From contig JASHTC010000001.1 in NCBI GenBank assembly GCA_030040755.1, positions 1 to 10,284 on the forward strand: DNA of 10,284 nt. Direction: 5' to 3'. This DNA is from Thermoplasmata archaeon. GTDB lineage: Archaea; Thermoplasmatota; Thermoplasmata; Lutacidiplasmatales; UBA184. The notes beneath the pieces are model-generated. The model searched no databases. It saw nothing but the letters and a program-made list of their open reading frames with translations, and had not been told where the DNA came from. The translations under genes were made by a program, and so were the position numbers. The first letter of the stretch is position 1, and each line of letters opens with the position of its first letter. This document shows, piece by piece, positions 5,398 through 10,284 of this stretch.

Positions 5398-6702
5398 ATG
5401 CGTTCGCCGTATCCGATCGACCCCGTGGGTCTGCTCACGCTGCGTGGGATCCGGACGTTCATCCGCGACTCGTCCGCGCGGGGCGGGGTCGCGTTTTTCG
5501 CGCTGCTGTACGGCTTGGGAGCCGCCTTCACGAGCGGGATGGTCCTGATCACCTCCATCCCGGGCGGATACACGTTCACCGTGTTCTGGAGCGGCGGGCC
5601 GGGGACCTTTTTCTGGAACTACCCGGGCTTCCTCTTGGTCGCTCCGTGGGGAGTGGTCTCTGCCCCGTTCTTCCCGACCCTGGCGATGGCGGTCGTCTCG
5701 GTCGGGGTGGGCCTCGGGATGACGGTCGCCTTCCTGTTGGCGGTGCGGCTCCTCCGCCACCGCCGCCGAGCGGCCGGCACGCCCGCGGCGACCGGCACGG
5801 TCGCGGGGCTCACTCCGGCGATGATCACGCTCGTGACCCTGGGCGCCTGCTGCTCGACCACCGCGGCGGCGTCGGCCGGTGTGGGCCTGGTGGCCCTGGC
5901 CACTGGCACGACGACCAACAACCTCCTCCTGAACAACTGGTTCCTGGGCGTCTTCCAGATCGTGGTGGTCTGGGTGGCGCTGCTCGCCCAAGAGCTCCTC
6001 CTCGTGGTCTACGCCGGGCTGTTCGCGAAGCGCGACGGGGAGACCCCGGCGCCCCCTCCGGTGGCCTGGGACCGTCGGTCGGTCGCGGCGCTAGCGCTCC
6101 GGGCCGCCCTGCTGGTCGGCGGCGTGCTCTGGTCGCTCTCGATGGTCGCCGAGTGGACGTCCATCTCCCCGTGGAGCGGGAGCCCGGGGCTCTGGTTTCA
6201 GTGGGTCGTGCAACACCAGCTGGTCGCCCTGCTGGCGGTCTGCGCCGCGCTGTTCCCGACCGGGACCGGGGAAGCCGTACTGGCGATCCCGCGGGCGGGC
6301 CGGTGGGCGCTGGGGGGCCTGCTGTTCGTCGCGGGCCTGACCCTGGTCTGGGCGCCCCCGCCGCTGCCGGCGTGGGGTCTGGATGGGTTGGCCAACCAGA
6401 TACTCTTCACGGTGGGTGCTCCGAGCGGCTGGGGCACGGTTTCGCCGGGGGGACTCGGAGGCCTCGCCCTCGGGCTCCGTTGGGCGTTCGAGTACGCCCT
6501 GCTCGCGGCGTTCGCCCTCGGGGTGGCGCTGGTGCCCGACCGGGCGTTCGGCTCCCTCGGTGGGTATGGCCCGGGCCAACGAGCCCCCTCCTTCCCCGGG
6601 ACGGTGGTCGGTCGCCCCGGAGCGGTCCCTCCCCCGGCCCCGATGGGCCCGGTGGAGGTCGACCCGGTCGCCCCCGCGCCCTCCTTTGCGCGGGGCCCAT
6701 GA
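5398..6702 (+). CDS. Polytopic membrane protein with intramembrane Cys-Cys motif
   Basis: A 434-residue protein of no family I can name. About eight or nine hydrophobic helices are seen, near 31-52, 93-118, 138-170, 183-210, 230-250, 268-289, 303-320 and 355-380, with a Pro/Gly-rich tail from about 385. The most distinctive feature is GACCSTTAAASAGVG at 149-163, a double Cys (151/152) in a small-residue helix that could bind a metal or form a redox disulfide. A further Cys (282) and His (273) lie in a later helix. The gene is directly upstream of the iron-sulfur membrane protein (30 bp gap), so the two are probably one operon and may form a complex; this is inference. Alternatives are a transporter or a membrane assembly factor. 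Confidence 0.75.
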   Translation: MRSPYPIDPVGLLTLRGIRTFIRDSSARGGVAFFALLYGLGAAFTSGMVLITSIPGGYTFTVFWSGGPGTFFWNYPGFLLVAPWGVVSAPFFPTLAMAVVSVGVGLGMTVAFLLAVRLLRHRRRAAGTPAATGTVAGLTPAMITLVTLGACCSTTAAASAGVGLVALATGTTTNNLLLNNWFLGVFQIVVVWVALLAQELLLVVYAGLFAKRDGETPAPPPVAWDRRSVAALALRAALLVGGVLWSLSMVAEWTSISPWSGSPGLWFQWVVQHQLVALLAVCAALFPTGTGEAVLAIPRAGRWALGGLLFVAGLTLVWAPPPLPAWGLDGLANQILFTVGAPSGWGTVSPGGLGGLALGLRWAFEYALLAAFALGVALVPDRAFGSLGGYGPGQRAPSFPGTVVGRPGAVPPPAPMGPVEVDPVAPAPSFARGP

Positions 6703-6732
6703 GCTCTCGGTTCGGCGGGGGGAAACCGTAGG

Positions 6733-8847
6733 ATGTGGCAGTACCAGCTCGTGCTTGCCGTCCTCGCCACGCTCATGGCGGCCACGACCGCTGGCCTGAT
6801 CCGGTGGGCGGCGACCGCCCGGACCACGCTGCGCGCGGGGACCGTCCTCTTCCTGCTCCTGATGATGGTCGCGATGGTCGCGGGGGCTCTCCTCTACTTC
6901 CTGCGTCCCGGGCCCGCGAGCCTCCTCGACGGCTTCTGGCTCGCGAGCGCGCTGATGTCGGCCAGCGTGCTGATCATCTTCGCCTCGTTCCTCCGCGAGG
7001 TCCGCCACCAGGAGGGCGGGGCGCCCCCCCCGCCGACCGGGCCGAGCCTCGCGTTCGTCGGCGCGGTCCTCCTCCTCGTACTTCTCAACGAGTTCCTCAT
7101 GGGATGGACGTTCAGCCTCGCCGCGGGCTCGCTGTCTCCGTCCGTCTCCGGAGGGATCCCGGGGCTCTTCCCGGCAGTCGTCAGCTCGCCGTGGTTCCTG
7201 TTCACCATGTCCGGCGAGATGCTCCTCACGACCTACCTGCTCCGCGACCGGCTCCCCGCGCCGGTCGTGGTCGTGCTCGCGCTCCAGTCGGTCATCATGT
7301 TCCTCTCCCCGCCCGCCCTCGCGGCCGGCTGGTGGAACTCGCTCGCGATCTACGCGGGGAGCTCGCTGATGATCGGCCTGTTCGTCTACCTGATGGAGTT
7401 CATCTACCGTCACCGGCAGCTGACCGGGGCGTTCTCGACGTACCTCGTCCGCCTGCTCGCGATCTATGGCGCGATGATGATGGGCCTCTTCCTCTGGCTC
7501 ACCTACGGCGCGGTGCTGCTGTTCGCGGCGTCGGTTGTCGTCGAGATGGTGATCTTCTTCGAGGCAGTCCTCCGCTCGGGGCCGTTCTCGGCGGGGCCGT
7601 CCGCTCCCTGGCAGCTCCGTCCGAACTGGGCGTTCGCGTTGCTCGCCGGGATCTTCGTCTCCGAGGTCTTCATGGGGGCGCTGCTCAACCTCCAGATCGA
7701 CCCGACCGACTACGCCGGCGTCTACTTCACCCTCCCGCTCTCGGGGGTTCCGGTGGGCGTCGCGGCCTACAACGCGATCTACAACGGGTTCTGGTTCCTG
7801 GCGGGGACGACCGGCTCGACGTGGTTCCTCGCGATGATGGGCGTCGAGATGGGGGCGCTCGTCGCCTTCAAGTTCCGGGAGACCCCGCAGCTCGAGACCC
7901 GGATCCGGCTCGCGCTGATGATGGGCTGCTACGCCGGCTTCGCCGTCTTCTTCCCGAGCATCTACTACTCCGCGGCCTTCCCGAACGCGCCGCCCCAGGC
8001 GACCGTCCCGTTCCTCGGCTGGTCGATGGGGATCGGCACGGAGGCGTTGGCGGCCGGGGTCGTGGGGGTCGTGCTGATCACCTATGCCATCACGGGGGTG
8101 CTGTCGACCCTGTTCGGCCGACGGGTCATCTGCTCCGTGTTCTGCACCGCGCCGCTGATGTACCAAGGGACGGCGATCGACTCGATGAAGACGTTCAACC
8201 GTTCCTCGCCGCTCGCCCGCAAGTACCTGAGCAGCCGGTTCTCCGCCCTCTACTCGGTCACGACCGGCCTCGTCCTCGGGTCGCTCGCGGTCGCCTCCGC
8301 GGCCTCCGTGCTCGACTCGGCCGGGGTCTGGAACGTGACGGTCCTCGGGAGCGACCCCACCGTCTTCCTCTTCGCCCTCTACTTCGGCGTCCTCTGGTAC
8401 GTGATGTTCGTGACGATCCCCTACTTCGGGAACTACAACTGCGTGACGATGGGCTGGTGCTACACTGGCACGATCGCCCAGGCGTTCCAGCGGGTCGGGT
8501 TCTTCAAGCTCAAGGTGCACGACCGCCAGGTCTGCCGGGACTGCACCACCCTCGACTGTGCCAAGGCCTGCCCCGTGGGTCTCGTGGATATGCCGGGGCA
8601 CTTCCGCCAGACGGGGGAGTTCCGCAGCACGAAGTGCTGCGGGGTCGGGGACTGTGTCGGGGTCTGTCCCTACAACAACCTGTACATCGCCGACGTCCGC
8701 CACTGGGTCCGGGACCGACTGGGGCTGCCCAAGCGGCCGAGCCCCGTGAAGCACCTCCCGATGGTGCGGACCCCGAGCGCCGGGGGGGTCGGACCGGTCG
8801 GCGGCTCGGTCGTCGCGCCCCGGACCACCTACCCCGCGCAGCGCTGA
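6733..8847 (+). CDS. Polytopic membrane protein with C-terminal 2[4Fe-4S] ferredoxin domain, NapH-like
   Basis: A 704-residue membrane iron-sulfur protein. The first 460 residues are a many-helix membrane part in which acidic residues recur inside hydrophobic segments (E120, E162, E222, E271, E277, E311, E372), often beside Met; segments around 119-175 and 310-383 look like repeats. A NapH/YccM-like part follows, with C467-x3-C471 (RRVICSVFC) and C570/C576 (NYNCVTMGWC) at helix edges. The C-terminal, presumably cytoplasmic domain has ferredoxin motifs C601-x2-C604-x4-C609-x3-C613-Pro and C635-C636-x4-C641-x3-C645-Pro, fit for two [4Fe-4S] clusters. NapH-type proteins carry electrons between the quinone pool and soluble or periplasmic partners. 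Here donor and acceptor are unknown. The ATG follows a G-rich stretch 30 bp after the upstream membrane gene, the likely partner. Confidence 0.82.
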   Translation: MWQYQLVLAVLATLMAATTAGLIRWAATARTTLRAGTVLFLLLMMVAMVAGALLYFLRPGPASLLDGFWLASALMSASVLIIFASFLREVRHQEGGAPPPPTGPSLAFVGAVLLLVLLNEFLMGWTFSLAAGSLSPSVSGGIPGLFPAVVSSPWFLFTMSGEMLLTTYLLRDRLPAPVVVVLALQSVIMFLSPPALAAGWWNSLAIYAGSSLMIGLFVYLMEFIYRHRQLTGAFSTYLVRLLAIYGAMMMGLFLWLTYGAVLLFAASVVVEMVIFFEAVLRSGPFSAGPSAPWQLRPNWAFALLAGIFVSEVFMGALLNLQIDPTDYAGVYFTLPLSGVPVGVAAYNAIYNGFWFLAGTTGSTWFLAMMGVEMGALVAFKFRETPQLETRIRLALMMGCYAGFAVFFPSIYYSAAFPNAPPQATVPFLGWSMGIGTEALAAGVVGVVLITYAITGVLSTLFGRRVICSVFCTAPLMYQGTAIDSMKTFNRSSPLARKYLSSRFSALYSVTTGLVLGSLAVASAASVLDSAGVWNVTVLGSDPTVFLFALYFGVLWYVMFVTIPYFGNYNCVTMGWCYTGTIAQAFQRVGFFKLKVHDRQVCRDCTTLDCAKACPVGLVDMPGHFRQTGEFRSTKCCGVGDCVGVCPYNNLYIADVRHWVRDRLGLPKRPSPVKHLPMVRTPSAGGVGPVGGSVVAPRTTYPAQR

Positions 8848-8870
8848 GGGACCCCCGGCGGGCGCGGGCG

Positions 8871-8897
8871 GCCCTCCGAGGTTATGTAGCGGAGGGC
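8871..8897 (+). promoter_or_regulatory. Promoter of the dehydrogenase gene inside a perfect 8-bp inverted repeat
   Basis: GCCCTCCG (8871-8878) and its exact reverse complement CGGAGGGC (8890-8897) flank an 11-base core AGGTTATGTAG that holds the TATA-like GTTATGTA (8881-8888). The box is centred about 35 bases before the ATG at 8920, giving a leader of about eight bases. A dimeric regulator bound to the repeat would block the TATA box. The regulator is not identified. Confidence 0.55.
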
Positions 8898-8919
8898 AAG
8901 TGCCGGCGCGAGGCATCCG

Positions 8920-9882
8920 ATGCGGGTCACCAAGGCCGGGGTCGTCGGGGCGGGGACGATGGGGGCGGCCATCGCCGAGGTGCTCGCCTACAACGGCATC
9001 GACGTCGTCCTGAAGGACGTCGACGCCCCGCTCGTCGAGAAGGGGCTGGCCCGGGTCCGCGGGATCGTCGCGGAGCTCGTCCGGTTCCACGAGGGCCGGG
9101 CCGACGCCGAGCTCGAAAGAATCCGTGGCGTGACCGGGGACCTCAGCGAGGAGCAGGTGGCGCGGGTCCGCACGAAGCTGGCCCCGAAGTTCCCGCGGGC
9201 GCGGGGCGACGAGGTCATCGCGCGCGTGCACGGCGCGACCGACTACTCGGCGTTCTCGGACGTCGACCTCGTGGTCGAGGCGGTCTTCGAGCGGGACGAG
9301 GTCAAGCGGCCCGTGCTCGAGGCGCTGGACCAGGTCCTCCCGGAGCATGCCGTCATCGGGACCAACACCTCGTCCCTCTCCGTCACGCGCCTCGCCCGCG
9401 GGCTGCGCTTGGTCCGACAGACGCTGGTGACGCACTTCTTCAACCCGCCCTACACCCTCCCGCTGGTCGAGGTCTCGGGGGGCGTCGAGACCCGGGAGGA
9501 CGTCGTGACCGACACGGTCGAGTTCCTCCAGGGGCTGCGTAACCATCGATACCCCCTGGTCCCCATCCGGGTCCGGGAGTCGCCCGCCTACGTCGTGAAC
9601 CGGCTCCTGATCCCGGTGCTGAACGAGGCGTGCTTCGCGCTCGACGAGAACCTGGCCACCTCCCGGGACATCGATGCCGCGATGAAGGCCGGCGCCGGGA
9701 TGCCGATGGGCCCTTTCGAGCTCGCGGACATGATCGGGTTGGACGTCACCCTCGAGGTCGCGAACACGCTCCAGCGGGAGCTGGGCGACCCGAAGTATCG
9801 GCCGGCCCCGATGCTCAAGCGCCTGGTCGCCGCCGGCCACCTCGGCCGGAAGACCGGTCAGGGGTTCTACGAGTACACCTAG
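8920..9882 (+). CDS. 3-hydroxyacyl-CoA dehydrogenase (single-domain)
   Basis: A complete 320-residue enzyme that oxidises (S)-3-hydroxyacyl-CoA to 3-ketoacyl-CoA with NAD, or the reverse, in fatty-acid or butanoate-type metabolism in the cytoplasm. The Rossmann fold starts with GAGTMG at 10-15. VVEAVFE at 118-124 closes the nucleotide-binding half. NTSS at 149-152, the catalytic His172 in VTHFFNPP and Glu184 in PLVEV match the family dyad; N227 in SPAYVVNRLL is the conserved substrate-side Asn. The C-terminal helical domain has GAGMPMGPFELADMIGLD (258-275) and ends with the usual GRKTGQGFYEY. There is no fused enoyl-CoA hydratase. The NAD domain carries a somewhat long charged helical stretch at about 55-100. 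The ATG is set by the family N-terminus and the promoter. The gene has its own promoter and appears monocistronic. Confidence 0.93.
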   Translation: MRVTKAGVVGAGTMGAAIAEVLAYNGIDVVLKDVDAPLVEKGLARVRGIVAELVRFHEGRADAELERIRGVTGDLSEEQVARVRTKLAPKFPRARGDEVIARVHGATDYSAFSDVDLVVEAVFERDEVKRPVLEALDQVLPEHAVIGTNTSSLSVTRLARGLRLVRQTLVTHFFNPPYTLPLVEVSGGVETREDVVTDTVEFLQGLRNHRYPLVPIRVRESPAYVVNRLLIPVLNEACFALDENLATSRDIDAAMKAGAGMPMGPFELADMIGLDVTLEVANTLQRELGDPKYRPAPMLKRLVAAGHLGRKTGQGFYEYT

Positions 9883-10112
9883 GGGGTAGGGTAGCCCCCG
9901 AGGCGCGCGGGGGGCCGAACTCGCCGGGGCACTCCCGGGCGGACGGCCTCCCGGGCGCCCGCGCGGGCGAGGGCGGACCCCGTGGCTGGGAGTCGGTCCG
10001 ACCGGGCCCCCGGGGAAAGACCCGCGCCCTCCGAGGACACTGAACCGACACGTGGAAATAGGTCGGGGACGGCTTTTCCCCCGGTCCCCCAGTCGGGACC
10101 CTGAGCGAGAAG
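9883..10112. other. 230-bp GC-rich intergenic region, no gene recognised
   Basis: It begins with a 5-bp hairpin (GGGGG 9882-9886 with CCCCC 9895-9899) immediately at the dehydrogenase stop codon, without a T-tract. Several other GC palindromic runs follow (for example around 9935-9970), as expected in DNA this rich in G and C. Neither a tRNA cloverleaf nor a coding frame with family resemblance was seen. GAAATA (10055-10060) and CTTTTCC (10073-10079) are the only A/T spots ahead of the next gene, and neither is a convincing TATA box. Confidence 0.4.
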
Positions 10113-10284
10113 ATGGGATACCAACCGAGTCCGGTCCCCGGAGCAGGTCAGCCCTACGCCGCGCCCTACGGCCAGCCGGCGGGTCCGTTGGTGAAACCGA
10201 CCGCCGCCATGGTCCTCTCCTTGATCGGCGGGATCTTCATCCTCCTCTGGGGCGCCTTCCTCGCGGCGATCGGTGCGGCGGCGC
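10113..10284 (+). CDS. Membrane protein with Gly/Pro/Tyr/Gln-rich N-terminus (3' partial)
   Basis: The frame opens at ATG 10113 and is still open at the window end, 57 codons later. The first 30 residues are low-complexity (MGYQPSPVPGAGQPYAAPYG, then QPAGPLVKP). A hydrophobic helix starts at about residue 32 (AAMVLSLIGGIFILLWGAFL). This layout, a disordered cytoplasmic N-tail ahead of small-residue membrane helices, is frequent in small prokaryotic membrane proteins and resembles the SHOCT protein at 4915. The family cannot be fixed from the visible part. Confidence 0.6.
   Translation, partial: MGYQPSPVPGAGQPYAAPYGQPAGPLVKPTAAMVLSLIGGIFILLWGAFLAAIGAAA

Noticed and set aside
6735..9542. Long plus-strand frame (935 codons) overlapping the iron-sulfur protein and dehydrogenase
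   Set aside because: Low-complexity Arg/Pro/Gly-rich translation in the wrong frame of two well-supported genes.
6091..9840. Very long open frame on the minus strand (1249 codons)
   Set aside because: It lies opposite three genes with clear family motifs and its translation is Arg/Glu/Asp/His/Gly-rich without domains. This is the usual shadow frame in GC-rich DNA.
9882..9899. Hairpin after the dehydrogenase as an intrinsic terminator
   Set aside because: Only 5 bp and no T-tract; archaeal terminators are mainly T-runs. GC-rich DNA gives many such hairpins.
9900..10060. A tRNA or other structured RNA in the last intergenic region
   Set aside because: A GAGTTCGG on the minus strand (about 9913-9925) recalls a T-arm, but flanking stems do not pair and no cloverleaf can be drawn.

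Overview
The window reads as chromosomal DNA from a very GC-rich archaeon, most likely in or near the Thermoplasmatota (lineage is inferred from gene types, not from a marker gene). Four signs point to Archaea. Short A/T-rich TATA-like boxes stand about 27 bases ahead of several start codons, with almost no leader. A thiolase gene is followed directly by a DUF35 zinc-ribbon/OB-fold gene. There is an Hjc-like nuclease and an MCM-like AAA+ ATPase. A class II tRNA-Ser lacks an encoded CCA and appears to carry an intron.

Layout. 1-756 (+) is the 3' part of a surface-anchored PKD-repeat protein. 753-2643 (-) is a two-gene unit: an MCM-like ATPase with an altered Walker B motif, then a zinc-ribbon protein. 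A 59-bp gap with one A/T block (2671-2680) separates it from a divergent Hjc-like nuclease gene (2703-3257). That gene overlaps a thiolase-family gene (3254-4384), which overlaps a DUF35 gene (4381-4764). On the opposite strand, 4703-4816 holds tRNA-Ser(GCU); its 3' half lies antisense to the end of the DUF35 gene and its T-loop is split by 30 nt. Next come a small SHOCT membrane protein (4915-5328), a polytopic membrane protein with an intramembrane Cys-Cys pair (5398-6702) and, 30 bp on, a large membrane iron-sulfur protein with an internally repeated membrane part and two C-terminal [4Fe-4S] ferredoxin motifs (6733-8847). A 3-hydroxyacyl-CoA dehydrogenase (8920-9882) has its own TATA box inside a perfect inverted repeat. 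A membrane protein with a Gly/Pro/Tyr/Gln-rich N-terminus begins at 10113 and runs off the end.

How they may work together (inference). The ATPase, zinc-ribbon protein and nuclease look like a DNA-processing module sharing one divergent promoter. The thiolase and DUF35 proteins normally form a complex in acyl-CoA chemistry, but this thiolase has Ser where the catalytic Cys belongs. The two membrane genes at 5398-8847 look like an uncharacterised membrane electron-transfer pair. The most unusual items are the T-loop-interrupted tRNA, the Cys-to-Ser thiolase, the ATPase with Pro-Glu in place of Asp-Glu, and the palindrome around the dehydrogenase TATA box. No mobile element, CRISPR array or rRNA was seen.
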